IMG/VR virus record: IMGVR_UViG_3300009082_000016
Location: 1 to 64,000 of that record
DNA from: a virus
DNA: 64,000 bases
Direction: 5' to 3' (one strand)
The notes under the pieces were generated by a model that saw nothing but the letters and a program-made list of their open reading frames with translations, did no database searches and was not told the origin of the DNA. Positions within the stretch are counted from its first letter, which is position 1. Each line of letters begins with the position of its first letter. The position numbers were made by a program, and so were the translations under genes. Below are positions 32,821 through 41,953 of the stretch, in pieces.

Positions 32821-35800
32821 ATGCAGAGGCTGAATCTCGGTGCCGGTCGCCCGCAGATGCTCGAGACCCCCGACGCGGTTCTGGCAGCCTGCGCCTCCTT
32901 CCGCGAGAAGGGGGTGGTGGCGATCGACACCGAGACGACCGGCCTCGACATCATCCGGGACGCGCCGCTCTTCGTCAGCATGAGTGACGGGGAGCGGCGC
33001 GTCGCCCTGCGGGTCGGAAGCGAGGAGTTCGCCGCCCTCGAAAGCCTGGTGGGCGACCCGCAGACCGTGAAGATCTTCCACAACTGCCTGACCGGGGACA
33101 GTAGGGTCTGGAAGGCGGACGGCACTCGGAAGACGCTGAGCAGGATGGTGGCCGAAAGGGACCCCGGACCCGTCTACTGCTTGAACGAGAAGACGGGGCA
33201 GGTCGAGGTCAGACCGGTCGTCGGGTGGGTGAACAACCCGCCGCGGGAGTGGAAGGACTGGCTCCGCATCCGCGTACGAGGCAAGGGCTGTCTGAGGCTC
33301 ACGAAGGACCATGAGGTCCTTACGGAACGTGGCCGCGTCCGGGCGGATCGGATCCAGATCGGGGACAGGATTCGCACGACCCGGCCGAACCTGTCCGCGG
33401 CCGAGCGGTCCCTCATCTACGGCTCCCTCCTGGGAGACATGTCCATCCGCCGGCAGAAGGGCGCAAAGTGCCGGAGCCCGATGCTTGTAGTCTCTCACGC
33501 CAGCGGGCAGTTCCCATACCTCTCGTTGAAGCAGATGGTGTTCAACGGCTCCCTGGGTGCCGTTCTGGAAAAGCCCTCCTTCCGTCACGGTGGGTTCTCC
33601 AACTCCAAGGGTACGCTGATGGCCCGGCTTCGTACCCAATCGGACCCCAGGCTTCTCGACGTGGAGAACGCCTGCCTCCGGCAGGGAAAGAAGACTCTGA
33701 CGCAGCCATGGTTGGAGCGCCTGGATGTTCCCGCCGTCGCGATCTGGATCTGCGACGACGGTTCCACGCAGGGGTGTTCGATGAACGCCTGCGTGACGGC
33801 CCTGGGGAAGACCGGTGCCGGGCAGCTGGCCGCAAACTTCCGGAAGCGCGGGTGGCCGGCCAGGATCGTGCCACGCAAGGACGGGCATCTGTACCTGCGA
33901 ATCTCGGGCTCGCAGGGTCCACTCATCGATCCCCGAATCGACCGATTCTGGGAACAGGTGGCGCCCTACATCCCGACCTGCATGAGCTACAAGGCCCCGA
34001 AGAAGTACCAGCACCTCTGCTCCGATTCCTACTGGTACTCCTCGGTGCCCGACAGCTCCTGGTCCGACGAAGTGACCGAGGTCGGTCCGCTCCTCCGGAA
34101 GTCGGGGACGAAAGGTCGGTACCGAGGGTACAGCCCGCGAAAGTACCGGAAGGGCCTCCGGCAGTACTGCCTCACCGTCGCAGGGCACTCCAACTTCTTC
34201 GCCGAAGGTCTGGCCGTCTCGAACTGCAAGTTCGACGTCCACATGCTGGCCAACGTCGGGATGAAGGTGAAGGGCCCCTGGCATGACACCCTCGTCATGG
34301 CCACCATGTCGGACACCAGCCGGTCGTCGAAGAGGCTGAAGGACCTGCTCGTCAGCCTGTACGGCCCGGACGACGAGCGGAGCATCCGCTACTCCGACTT
34401 CTCGGAGACGTTCGGGAAGGTGACGAAGAAGAAGACGGCGAAGCAGCTGCTCGAATCGGCCCCGATCGAGAAGGTGCTCCAGTACGCCACCTGCGACGCC
34501 TGGGGCACGTTCCAGATCTACCAGACGCTCCAGAAGCAGCTCAAGCGCATCCACAACTGGCGCGGCCAGGATCTCTGGCAGCTGTACACGTCCATCGAGG
34601 TTCCCTTCACCGAGGTGCTCTGGGGCATGGAGCGCCGGGGCGCGAAGATCGACGTTGGGAAGCTCGAGCAACTACGAGAGGACTGGACGAAGGAGATCCA
34701 GGACACGGAGCTGAAGTTCGCCCAGGCGGTCGGCCGACCCATCAACATCAACTCCGTTCCGCAACTGCGGGACTACTTCCTGCTCGAGCGAGGTCTCAAG
34801 ACCATCCGCCGCACCGTCGGCGGCGAGTCGGGCGAAGCCAAGGCCTCGCTCGACAAGGTCACCATGGGCATGTGGGTCGAACAGGGCGTGACGGAAGCGG
34901 CGCTCGTGCTTCGCTACCGGCAGCTCAGCAAGCTCGTCGGCACCTACGCCGACCCGCTGCTCAAGTTCCGTGACACGAACGACCGGGTCCACACGTCGTA
35001 CACGCAGATGGTGGACACGGGCCGGCTCGCATCCGACGAGCCGAACCTGCAGAACATCCCCGCCCGCTCGAAGGACGGGAAGAAGATCCGCGAGTGCTTC
35101 ATCGCGGACGACGGTTTCGAGCTGCTGGTCCGCGACTACGACCAGCTGGAGATGAAGCTGGCCGCCGCCCTCTCGGGCGACCCCAACATGATCAAGATCA
35201 TCCTGGAGGGGAAGGACATCCACTCCGGGAACGCGGCCATCGCGTTCGACATCCCGTACGAGGGCATCATCGCCGCCTCCCGGGCGAAGGACACGCTGGG
35301 CAAGGCGGCGCAGGCCGGCCTGCCCGGCGAGCCGCTGACCGACGAGCAGGTGTACTACCTCGTCTGCCGAGACCGCGCGAAGACCATCGGGTTCGAGACG
35401 CTCTACGGCGGCGGCATTCGCAAGCTGGCCGTCCTGCTGAAGTGCAGCGTCGACAAGGCCATCGAGATCCAGACCAAGTTCTTCGCCCCGTTCCAGGTCC
35501 TGCTCAAGTTCATCGAGCGCACGCACCAGGAGGCCCGGTCGACCCTGAGCGTCCAGACCATCACCGGCCGCTTCCGCACGCTGCCGGCCGCGGCGCTCGA
35601 CAAGACGCCGGCCCAGGCTGAAGCCTACCGACAGAGCTTCAACACCAAGATCCAGGGCAGCGGCGCCGACGCCGTGAAGCTGGCCATGATCCTGGTGTGG
35701 TTCGACGCGACGCTGCAGAAGCTGGGCAACCAGCTCGAGCTGCAGGTCCACGACGAGCTCGTCAACGAAGTTCCGAAGGAAACGGGCGAGGAGATCGACC

Positions 35801-35910
35801 GCCTCGTCGGCGAGCACATGCAGCACAGCCTCGAATCCGTGGGACTGAAACTGGCCGTGCCCCTGACCTCGTCGGGCAAGCGGGCGCAGAACTGGGCGGC
35901 CGCGAAATGA
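32821..35910 (+). CDS. polA: DNA polymerase A with intein in the exonuclease domain
   Basis: The precursor has 1029 residues, 649 after splicing. The 3'-5' exonuclease shows DTETTG (Exo I), FHN-CKFDVHML (Exo II, split by the intein) and YATCDAWGTFQ (Exo III region). The polymerase shows motif A DYDQLEMKLAAALSGD (~772), motif B RDRAKTIGFETLYGGG (~850) and motif C VHDELV (~976), so all catalytic acids are present. There is no 5'-nuclease domain. It is the phage replicative polymerase. The intein covers residues 89-468. The next gene starts inside its stop codon. Confidence 0.93.
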   Translation: MQRLNLGAGRPQMLETPDAVLAACASFREKGVVAIDTETTGLDIIRDAPLFVSMSDGERRVALRVGSEEFAALESLVGDPQTVKIFHNCLTGDSRVWKADGTRKTLSRMVAERDPGPVYCLNEKTGQVEVRPVVGWVNNPPREWKDWLRIRVRGKGCLRLTKDHEVLTERGRVRADRIQIGDRIRTTRPNLSAAERSLIYGSLLGDMSIRRQKGAKCRSPMLVVSHASGQFPYLSLKQMVFNGSLGAVLEKPSFRHGGFSNSKGTLMARLRTQSDPRLLDVENACLRQGKKTLTQPWLERLDVPAVAIWICDDGSTQGCSMNACVTALGKTGAGQLAANFRKRGWPARIVPRKDGHLYLRISGSQGPLIDPRIDRFWEQVAPYIPTCMSYKAPKKYQHLCSDSYWYSSVPDSSWSDEVTEVGPLLRKSGTKGRYRGYSPRKYRKGLRQYCLTVAGHSNFFAEGLAVSNCKFDVHMLANVGMKVKGPWHDTLVMATMSDTSRSSKRLKDLLVSLYGPDDERSIRYSDFSETFGKVTKKKTAKQLLESAPIEKVLQYATCDAWGTFQIYQTLQKQLKRIHNWRGQDLWQLYTSIEVPFTEVLWGMERRGAKIDVGKLEQLREDWTKEIQDTELKFAQAVGRPININSVPQLRDYFLLERGLKTIRRTVGGESGEAKASLDKVTMGMWVEQGVTEAALVLRYRQLSKLVGTYADPLLKFRDTNDRVHTSYTQMVDTGRLASDEPNLQNIPARSKDGKKIRECFIADDGFELLVRDYDQLEMKLAAALSGDPNMIKIILEGKDIHSGNAAIAFDIPYEGIIAASRAKDTLGKAAQAGLPGEPLTDEQVYYLVCRDRAKTIGFETLYGGGIRKLAVLLKCSVDKAIEIQTKFFAPFQVLLKFIERTHQEARSTLSVQTITGRFRTLPAAALDKTPAQAEAYRQSFNTKIQGSGADAVKLAMILVWFDATLQKLGNQLELQVHDELVNEVPKETGEEIDRLVGEHMQHSLESVGLKLAVPLTSSGKRAQNWAAAK
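33085..34224 (+). mobile_element. LAGLIDADG intein in DNA polymerase (380 aa)
   Basis: The element starts with Cys (CLTGDSRVWK) and ends FFAEGLAVSN before Cys+1; the penultimate residue is Ser instead of the usual His. Block B is visible as LTKDHEVLTERG. Two LAGLIDADG-type helices, LIYGSLLGDMSI and VAIWICDDGST, mark an intact homing endonuclease domain. It sits inside the Exo II motif (FHN|CKFD), a conserved catalytic site, as is usual for inteins. Confidence 0.9.
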
Positions 35911-36341
35911 GCGTGACCATCCAGCCCGGCATCCACCCGAAGTTCGGGGGTGCTCTCATCACGAAGAGCGTGTACGACGCCAAGTTCGTGGACCGGGTGA
36001 AGAGCGAGATCCACTGGCAGAACCGGGTCTGGTGGAAGGAGAACCGGACCTGGATGTTCAACCCCACCTGCTGGAAGCAGGTGGTGACCATCAGCGTACA
36101 GGTGTTCGGGGATCGGGGCGTCCGCGTCAACGCCCACCTCTTCCCCGAGTTCGAGTGCCCCGAGCTGGTCAAGTTCTGGACGCACCAGCTCAACACGGAA
36201 GAAGAGCAGGAGGCCCTGAGCATGCTGCCGCCCTGGCTCGGCGGACAGGTGGCCGCCTCCGTGAAGGCGTACCACGAGACGAACGGGGCCAAGACGCCGG
36301 AAGAGCCGGAACCACAGAAGGGCCGGCTGATCGACCTGTAG
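35907..36341 (+). CDS. Hypothetical protein, 144 aa
   Basis: ATG 35907 overlaps the polymerase stop (ATGA), so it is coupled to it. The product is Trp-rich (IHWQNRVWWKENRTWMFN) and ends in a Pro/Glu/Lys tail. It could be a polymerase accessory protein on the basis of coupling; no family recognised. Confidence 0.7.
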   Translation: MSVTIQPGIHPKFGGALITKSVYDAKFVDRVKSEIHWQNRVWWKENRTWMFNPTCWKQVVTISVQVFGDRGVRVNAHLFPEFECPELVKFWTHQLNTEEEQEALSMLPPWLGGQVAASVKAYHETNGAKTPEEPEPQKGRLIDL

Positions 36342-36356
36342 GTCGAGGAGGACACC

Positions 36357-36524
36357 ATGAAGGAGAAGTACGGCTACGAGAAGGACAACGACCTGACGAA
36401 GAAGGCGGCCGACTCGGGGAAGTGCCCGCAGTGCGGGTCGCCCCTCTCGGGCAACCCCCCGGTCTGCCCGAAGTGCGGGTCCGAACCGTTTGAGAAGAAG
36501 GAGAAGGAAACGAATGTCCACTGA
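36357..36524 (+). CDS. 55-residue zinc-ribbon protein
   Basis: ATG 36357 follows GAGGAGG. A compact four-cysteine ribbon (CPQCG, then CPKCG 14 residues later) lies between a charged head and a Lys/Glu tail. It overlaps the start of the next gene. Such short ribbons often bind nucleic acid or protein partners; the function is unknown. Confidence 0.65.
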   Translation: MKEKYGYEKDNDLTKKAADSGKCPQCGSPLSGNPPVCPKCGSEPFEKKEKETNVH

Positions 36525-36891
36525 CGAGATCATCAAGGCGTTCGAGAACAACAAGTACGTGAAGGTCGTCGGGGAGACCGACACGCCGACCGGCATTCCC
36601 CTCATCGGTGTGGAAGTGACCGACATCTGCATCATGTCCGTGCTGGCCGGGACGAACTGCCCGAAAGGCGGTGACGCCGGACACGGGGGAGTGACAGTTC
36701 TCCTGATCAAGGATCTCGGCAGCGTCTGCATGGAGCTGCACGCCGACGGGAAGGAGGTGGCTTCTCAGCCCACGACGGTTCGCCTCGTTCTCCGCGGTGA
36801 CGCCGAGTGCAGCACGTTCATCGAGGGGATGAGCATGGCGATCCGCTTCCTCAAGGACCAGCGGCTGACGAACAGCGACAAGGAGACGTAG
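36514..36891 (+). CDS. Hypothetical protein, 125 aa
   Basis: ATG 36514 lies inside the end of the 55-residue gene with AAGGAGAAGG upstream. The product is alpha/beta (YVKVVGETDTPTGIPLIGVE), with a C-terminal helix. No metal cluster, no family recognised. Confidence 0.65.
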   Translation: MSTDEIIKAFENNKYVKVVGETDTPTGIPLIGVEVTDICIMSVLAGTNCPKGGDAGHGGVTVLLIKDLGSVCMELHADGKEVASQPTTVRLVLRGDAECSTFIEGMSMAIRFLKDQRLTNSDKET

Positions 36892-36964
36892 AAGAAGTGA
36901 AACGGAACCGGGGCGCCTGAAACTCGACGACTTCGTCGTTCCCGAGAAGCTGTTGTAGGGCGGG

Positions 36965-36980
36965 GCCCCCAGAAGGGGGC
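36965..36980 (+). other. Hairpin upstream of recA
   Basis: GCCCCC-AGAA-GGGGGC forms a perfect six-pair stem in the 110-nt gap between the 125-residue gene and recA; no other gene is visible in that gap. It is followed by the ribosome site AAGGAAAAAAG, not a U-run, so it is more likely an mRNA-stabilising or processing structure than a terminator. Confidence 0.4.
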
Positions 36981-37001
36981 GAGGCCCAGAAAGGAAAAAA
37001 G

Positions 37002-38192
37002 ATGGTGAAGAAAGCTGTGGCCGTGAAGGACGAGATCAACAAGAAGGTGAAGGAGAAGTACGGGAAGGATCTCATCACGATGGCGAGCGACATCTCGCCG
37101 GTGTTTGACATCCGCATGCCGACCGGCCTGCCGGGGTTGGACGTGGCGATGGAGGGTGGCTTCCCGCGGGGGGTCATCGCGCAGATCGCCGGTCCGGACA
37201 GCACCGGCAAGAACGCGCTGTGCTACCAGACCGCCGGCATCTACCAGAAGATGCGGGGAAAGAAGTGCGGCATCGCGCTCTGCCCGATCGAGGGCGAGAT
37301 CGACAAGTACTTCGCCCGCAAGCTCGGGTTCCAGATCCCCCTGTCCGTGCCCGAACTCGTTCGGATGGAGCTGCGCCTGGGGCGCAAACTCACGAAGGAG
37401 GAGCGCGACGACTACACGCGCACCGTCGGGCGCGTCGGCTACATCGACCTGGACGTGGCGGAGGTCATGCTCCAGAAGGTGCTCAACGTCACCAAGACCG
37501 ATGACTTCGGCCTGATCATCGTCGACTCCGTCGCCGCCCTGCTGGCGCAGGATGACGTGGAGCGGAAGGAGCAGGGGAAGATGGTGGAGGTTCAGGTGGG
37601 CGGCGAGCGTCCGTACGCCCGCAACATCAACTCCGTCATCGGCTCCTTCACGAACCGGTTCCAGCAGGCCCGGAAGTCCAAGCCGCACGAGAAGGACAAC
37701 CTGACCACCTGCCTCATGATCAACCAGACGCGGGCCGACGTGAGCGCGAAGGGCCTTCCCTGGAAGGTCGCCGGCGCCAACGCCCTGAAGCACGCCAAGC
37801 GCGTCGACATCTGGCTCAACCACGGGCCGCGGCTTCGGCGGAACGACGTCGTCATCGGGCACACCACGTACTGGCAGATCGCGAAGGGCCAGTGCGGCGT
37901 CCACGAGGGCGCCCGGGGTGCCGTCGACTTCTACTACGATACCGGCTTCGACATCGTGAAGGACCTCTTCGATACGCTGCACGAGCACAACATGCTCGTT
38001 CACACCGGCGGTGGGAAGTGGGACTTGTGCGACGGCGAGGGCGACGTGGTGGAATCCTACGGCCGCGACATCGGCGGGAAGGACGGCCTGCTCGAGGCCG
38101 CCCGCTCGGACGAGAGCCTGCGGGAGAAGTGGAAGACCACGCTGACGACCGTGTACAGCATGCCCCCGATCTACGAAGGGTACGACGAGTAG
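37002..38192 (+). CDS. recA: RecA-family recombinase
   Basis: The product has 396 residues. It shows Walker A GPDSTGKN (~64), a Walker B-like FGLIIVDSVAALL, the L1/L2 region with NTCLMINQTRADV-like sequence (CLMINQTRADVSAKG), and a C-terminal extension with an acidic end (YEGYDE). The second catalytic step reads CPIEGEID where bacterial RecA has an AEHALD-type Glu. It should catalyse strand exchange for recombination-dependent replication with the nearby RusA and Cas4-like nucleases. The start is ATG 37002 behind AAGGAAAAAAG. Confidence 0.85.
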   Translation: MVKKAVAVKDEINKKVKEKYGKDLITMASDISPVFDIRMPTGLPGLDVAMEGGFPRGVIAQIAGPDSTGKNALCYQTAGIYQKMRGKKCGIALCPIEGEIDKYFARKLGFQIPLSVPELVRMELRLGRKLTKEERDDYTRTVGRVGYIDLDVAEVMLQKVLNVTKTDDFGLIIVDSVAALLAQDDVERKEQGKMVEVQVGGERPYARNINSVIGSFTNRFQQARKSKPHEKDNLTTCLMINQTRADVSAKGLPWKVAGANALKHAKRVDIWLNHGPRLRRNDVVIGHTTYWQIAKGQCGVHEGARGAVDFYYDTGFDIVKDLFDTLHEHNMLVHTGGGKWDLCDGEGDVVESYGRDIGGKDGLLEAARSDESLREKWKTTLTTVYSMPPIYEGYDE

Positions 38193-38193
38193 C

Positions 38194-38991
38194 ATGGCGG
38201 TCCCGCAGGGAACGCACGGAAGCGTGATCGTAACCCGGGGGTCGGAGATGACTCTCTCTGACGCCCGGGAAGCGATCACGGCCTCCTACAGCGGGTTCGA
38301 CCCGCAGACGCTCCGGCGGATCGACCGGAACACGTTCCGGTTCGCCGTCAACGGGAGTCAGATGTTCCGCTTCTGGAACAGCGACATCGCCGAACTGTCC
38401 TACGACGGCAAACACATCCGGCTCTGGACCCGAGGTCACCGCACGCCCACGACCAAGGACCGGTTGAACATGATCCTGCGGTTGCTCGATTTCCCACAGC
38501 AGGTGTTCGTGCAGAACCGGGTCTGGATGATCGGGGACTCGAAGAAGGCGGTCCCGTTCGCCGAAGGCGTCATCGCCCGCATCAACGGGAAGGTTGAACT
38601 GCTCGTCGGTGGACTGGGCGAGGTCGCGAAGAAGAAGGCGCTTGAGATGCGAATCGAGAAGTTCATCGGACACGTCCGGAAGCAGCTCCACAAGGACTGG
38701 CCGGTCCCGGAAGATGGCGACTGCCTGTTGTGCAGACTGCCACTGGCAAAGGGCAACGGGTCCCCGAGCGAAGTGACGCTCGGCGGAGACTCGGATCACC
38801 TGCTGCAACACATGGACCAGAACTACGTCCACGGGTCCCTGCTACTTCGAGCCTACCGGTTCGCCGGCTACGGCTCGCCGGAGTACGTGTTCGAGTCGGA
38901 TCGTAGAGGCAAACGGGTCAGCAGCGCAGTCCGCAACCTGCGCCGTTATCTGAGGAGCCGGCTGATCGACAGCCCGCTGGGAAAGGTGTGA
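38194..38991 (+). CDS. Hypothetical protein with Cys/His cluster, 265 aa
   Basis: ATG 38194 is one nt past the recA stop. The C-terminal half has DGDCLLCRLPLAKG followed ~25 residues later by DSDHLLQHMDQNYVHGSLLLRAY. The Cys pair and His residues could bind zinc, and the Arg-rich end (RRYLRSRLID) could contact DNA. I have no family name for it. Position between recA and the Cas4-like nuclease suggests recombination or repair. Confidence 0.7.
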   Translation: MAVPQGTHGSVIVTRGSEMTLSDAREAITASYSGFDPQTLRRIDRNTFRFAVNGSQMFRFWNSDIAELSYDGKHIRLWTRGHRTPTTKDRLNMILRLLDFPQQVFVQNRVWMIGDSKKAVPFAEGVIARINGKVELLVGGLGEVAKKKALEMRIEKFIGHVRKQLHKDWPVPEDGDCLLCRLPLAKGNGSPSEVTLGGDSDHLLQHMDQNYVHGSLLLRAYRFAGYGSPEYVFESDRRGKRVSSAVRNLRRYLRSRLIDSPLGKV

Positions 38992-38992
38992 C

Positions 38993-39697
38993 ATGGCGTT
39001 CTTCGAATCGGCGTTCAGGGACATCCTGAAAAAGATGGGGAAGGAGGGCCACGACCCGTCGCCCTCGATCAAGCCCTCCTCCCTCTACTGCCCACGGAAG
39101 ATGACCTTCGAGATGATGCAGGTCCCGCCCAAGTACCACAACTCGGCGGAGAGCGTGCTGCGGATGGAGGACGGCAGCTCCGTCCACGAGATGATCGAGA
39201 AGATGTTCGACAAGCACCTCCCGGCCGTCCGCCCGGGCTGGACGTTCCAGTACGAGATCAAGCTGACGGCCGAGAACTGCACCCGGGCCGCCCCCCTGTT
39301 CATCCGCTGCAAGCTCGACGGCTACGGCAACGGGCCCGACGGCAACCACAAGGTGGTCGAGTTCAAGACCACCGGCGAGAACCAGATGGCTGCCCTCAAG
39401 ACCGCGAAGAAGGAGCACGTCGAGCAACTCAACACGTACATGTACCTGCTCGACGTCCGCGAAGGCGAGGTGCTCTACTTCAACCGCGGCAATCTGGCCG
39501 ACATCCGCGGGTTCGATCACATCTTCGACCCGGAACTCTGGGCGATGACGGAGGCGAAAATCCACCGTGTGCTCGAAGCGACCATGGAGGGCAAGCTCCC
39601 GCCCACGGACGTGAACCCGTTCTGGTGCCGGGATTGCCAGTACTCGTACTGCTGCAAGAACAGGGAGAAGTGGGTTGATGCGAACTGTGAAGAGTGA
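38993..39697 (+). CDS. Cas4/RecB-like PD-(D/E)XK nuclease
   Basis: The product has 234 residues. It has an early cysteine (SLYCPRKM), a catalytic core with CKLDGYGNG and KVVEFKTTG (D, E-x-K), a QLNTYMYLL helix, and three cysteines at the C-terminus (FWCRDCQYSYCCKN). With the first Cys they would ligate an iron-sulfur cluster as in Cas4 and AddB-type nucleases. No other cas gene or repeat array is present, so a phage recombination exonuclease working with RecA is the likely role. Confidence 0.75.
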   Translation: MAFFESAFRDILKKMGKEGHDPSPSIKPSSLYCPRKMTFEMMQVPPKYHNSAESVLRMEDGSSVHEMIEKMFDKHLPAVRPGWTFQYEIKLTAENCTRAAPLFIRCKLDGYGNGPDGNHKVVEFKTTGENQMAALKTAKKEHVEQLNTYMYLLDVREGEVLYFNRGNLADIRGFDHIFDPELWAMTEAKIHRVLEATMEGKLPPTDVNPFWCRDCQYSYCCKNREKWVDANCEE

Positions 39698-40166
39698 CGA
39701 GTCGTTCGAATACGCTACCCTCGAGATCGTGAAGCGGCGGCTCGAGCAGAAGGGCCTGAGGCAACCGTCGCAGCCGGAGGAAGAGCTGCCGGACACGCCG
39801 ACCCAGCTGGCGGACCTCCCGCCGGGAGAGGTGATCAACCTGTTCCGGCTCTACGAGGCCCACTACGAGCACGTCAACTACTCGCACGCGATCGCCGAGC
39901 TGCTCGTCGGCGAGTGGAAGAACAACCTCAAGCACATCCTGGCCTCCGTGAAGCAGGACCAGCCGGACGGGGACATCGAGCTCAACGAGCTCATCATCAG
40001 CGCCCGGAAGCGGCTGCAGATCCACGAGCAGGAGGCCGTGCTCCTGGGCACGCACAAGTCCGCGCTGCATCGCCGCATGGCGCTGGTCTCCCGGGCCATC
40101 GAGGGCCTGAAGCTCAGCTTCAGCGGCAGCATCCGCGGCGAGAACGCGGGGCGGGCGTGGGACTGA
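39678..40166 (+). CDS. Hypothetical helical protein, 162 aa
   Basis: ATG 39678 overlaps the end of the nuclease gene; TTG 39675 is in frame. The protein is strongly helical (LFRLYEAHYEHVNYSHAIAE, ARKRLQIHEQEAVLLGTHKS), with no cysteine cluster. No family recognised; it is coupled to the following methyltransferase-like gene. Confidence 0.65.
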   Translation: MRTVKSDESFEYATLEIVKRRLEQKGLRQPSQPEEELPDTPTQLADLPPGEVINLFRLYEAHYEHVNYSHAIAELLVGEWKNNLKHILASVKQDQPDGDIELNELIISARKRLQIHEQEAVLLGTHKSALHRRMALVSRAIEGLKLSFSGSIRGENAGRAWD

Positions 40167-40747
40167 AGCACTGGAAGTTTCCGCGGGAAAAGACCGCGAT
40201 CCACCACCCGAACAACCTGTCGGTGGCGGCCAGCCGCGGCATCAAGGCGGGCATCATCAAGCCCTGTTCGATCATCCTGGACTACGGCTGCGGCTACGGA
40301 GATGACGTGCGCCAGCTCAAGATGTTGGGCTATCACCACGTCACCGGCTGGGACCCGCGAACCGAAACGCGGAGCGCCTTCAAAGCCATCACGGAGATGT
40401 ACCTGGGCATCTACCTGGCCAACGCCTGCCCGCGTCCCGTGGCGAACGTCGTCATCCTGTCCAACGTCATCAACGTGATCGAAGACCCGGAAGAGCGGCA
40501 CTGCGTGCTACTCGACGCCCTGAGCCGAGCGACCGAATGCCTGATCGTGACCGCCTACAACGGCTCGAGCGGGAAGAAGTGGGGTGACGGCGTGGTGACC
40601 CGGAAGGGCACGTTCCAGAAACCCTACTCGAAGGCCGGCTTCCGGCGCGTCATCCAGGGCACGCTGGGAAAGGTCTGCAAGAAGATCGAGTGGCACCCGC
40701 ACGCCAACCTGGCGTTCGTGTGGAAGAAGGAGGTACCCGGACCGTGA
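40157..40747 (+). CDS. SAM methyltransferase of the DNA-phosphorothioation-associated type
   Basis: GTG 40157 overlaps the preceding stop. The product has 196 residues. It has IILDYGCGYGDDVRQL (SAM-binding motif I), VTGWDPRTE, and VVILSNVINVIEDPEERH. This trio is typical of the putative methyltransferase family found next to dnd phosphorothioation genes (TIGR04096-type). No dnd gene is present here, so the target may be the phage's own DNA. The substrate is unknown. Confidence 0.65.
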   Translation: MGLKHWKFPREKTAIHHPNNLSVAASRGIKAGIIKPCSIILDYGCGYGDDVRQLKMLGYHHVTGWDPRTETRSAFKAITEMYLGIYLANACPRPVANVVILSNVINVIEDPEERHCVLLDALSRATECLIVTAYNGSSGKKWGDGVVTRKGTFQKPYSKAGFRRVIQGTLGKVCKKIEWHPHANLAFVWKKEVPGP

Positions 40748-40971
40748 TCAGCATCAAGAACGAGAAGGGGTGGGAGTGCGTCGAGTACAGCCGCTGGACG
40801 GAAGGAGGCCAGTTGTACGAGACGTTCGTGTTCCGAGACCCGGAGAACCAGATGCTCCACGAGGCGGAGTGTTTCCGGCTCCAGCCGCATCTGCCGGGGG
40901 TACGCGTCCACGTCAACCTGGACGACAGTCAGCAGAAGCTGCCCGGCGTCGACGAGAAGAAGGACGGATGA
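40744..40971 (+). CDS. Hypothetical protein, 75 aa
   Basis: GTG 40744 overlaps the methyltransferase stop (GTGA) and the gene's own stop overlaps the next ATG. The product is small and acidic (ISIKNEKGWECVEYSRWTE). Coupling on both sides supports expression; function unknown. Confidence 0.65.
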   Translation: MISIKNEKGWECVEYSRWTEGGQLYETFVFRDPENQMLHEAECFRLQPHLPGVRVHVNLDDSQQKLPGVDEKKDG

Positions 40972-41939
40972 ACGACAAGACCGTCGCCGAGTGGGGCAAA
41001 CGGTGGCTCGAGCAGCAACCGAAGCCTCCACGCCTGTTCGACCTGCAGAACTACGGCCGCCTGTGCGGCATGGCCCGCAGGAAGGACAGCCCACGGCAGC
41101 TGAGCCGCGGGGCCCTGTACAACATCCGGGTCCACCTCGAGAAGGCGATCATGAACCACGTCCGCGGGCGGAAGGACCGGTTCAACGTCCTGTTCAAGGG
41201 CGACGTCTTCGGGCGCAGCTCGAAGCAGGGCGTCTCGTTCCGGCTCGGCCTCGAGAGCTGCATGCCTTCGCCACTCTGCATCGACAAGTGCTACGCCCAT
41301 GACGGGCGCGACGCGGCCCCGATGTCCGTCCAACGCGGGGCGTACAACTCGCTCATCGCGGAACTGTGGGAGAACGGGGACCGGCAGGAGCACAACCAGC
41401 TGACGTACCTGCTGGTGCCCAAGATCCGCCAGGCCGTGAAGCTGTCCCTGAAGGATGCGAGGGAGTCGCCCTTCCGCCGGTCGCCGCGCATCCGGTTCTC
41501 CCACGTCGGCGACATCGCCCGCTACCCGCGGTTCGCCAACTGGGTCGCCGGCCAGTGCCAACTGGAAGTCGCGCTGCTGAAGGACAACCGTGCGCCTCTC
41601 ACCTGCGTGACCTACACCCGGCACAAGAAGGCGAAACTGCTCGACCCCGAGAAGTGGCAGATCGTGTTCTCGATGGATGCGTCGAGCTACCCCGGCCGCT
41701 TGAACTGGATTCCGAAGAACGCGATTCACGCCTGGGCCGCTTTCGACGGAATCGCTCAGGGAGCGGGTGTGGCCAACGTGGTGTTCGCAGAGCATCACGG
41801 GGCGAGGCGCCTGCCGGCCCGCGTGCAAGCAAACTGTCCGCTGCGTCTGCTCCCGTTCATCTGTCCGTCCACCCTGAAGGGAAATCCGCACGGCTGCGAC
41901 AACAACCGCTGCGACTTCTGCTACCGGCCGTTCCCGTGA
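40968..41939 (+). CDS. gp88-like cysteine-rich phage protein
   Basis: ATG 40968 overlaps the preceding stop. The product has 323 residues. The layout resembles phage gp88-type proteins: a central CMPSPLCIDKCYAHDG cysteine group, then RIRFSHVGDIARYPRFANW, then TYTRHKK, and a C-terminal CPLRLLPFICPST ... CDNNRCDFCYRP cluster. The cysteines probably bind metal or an iron-sulfur cluster. The biochemical activity of the family is not established as far as I know. Confidence 0.55.
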   Translation: MNDKTVAEWGKRWLEQQPKPPRLFDLQNYGRLCGMARRKDSPRQLSRGALYNIRVHLEKAIMNHVRGRKDRFNVLFKGDVFGRSSKQGVSFRLGLESCMPSPLCIDKCYAHDGRDAAPMSVQRGAYNSLIAELWENGDRQEHNQLTYLLVPKIRQAVKLSLKDARESPFRRSPRIRFSHVGDIARYPRFANWVAGQCQLEVALLKDNRAPLTCVTYTRHKKAKLLDPEKWQIVFSMDASSYPGRLNWIPKNAIHAWAAFDGIAQGAGVANVVFAEHHGARRLPARVQANCPLRLLPFICPSTLKGNPHGCDNNRCDFCYRPFP

Positions 41940-41953
41940 GGAAGGAGAAAGAC

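Noticed and set aside
38993-39697. CRISPR adaptation gene cas4
   Set aside because: No repeat-spacer array and no cas1 or cas2; the nuclease fits a phage recombination exonuclease better.
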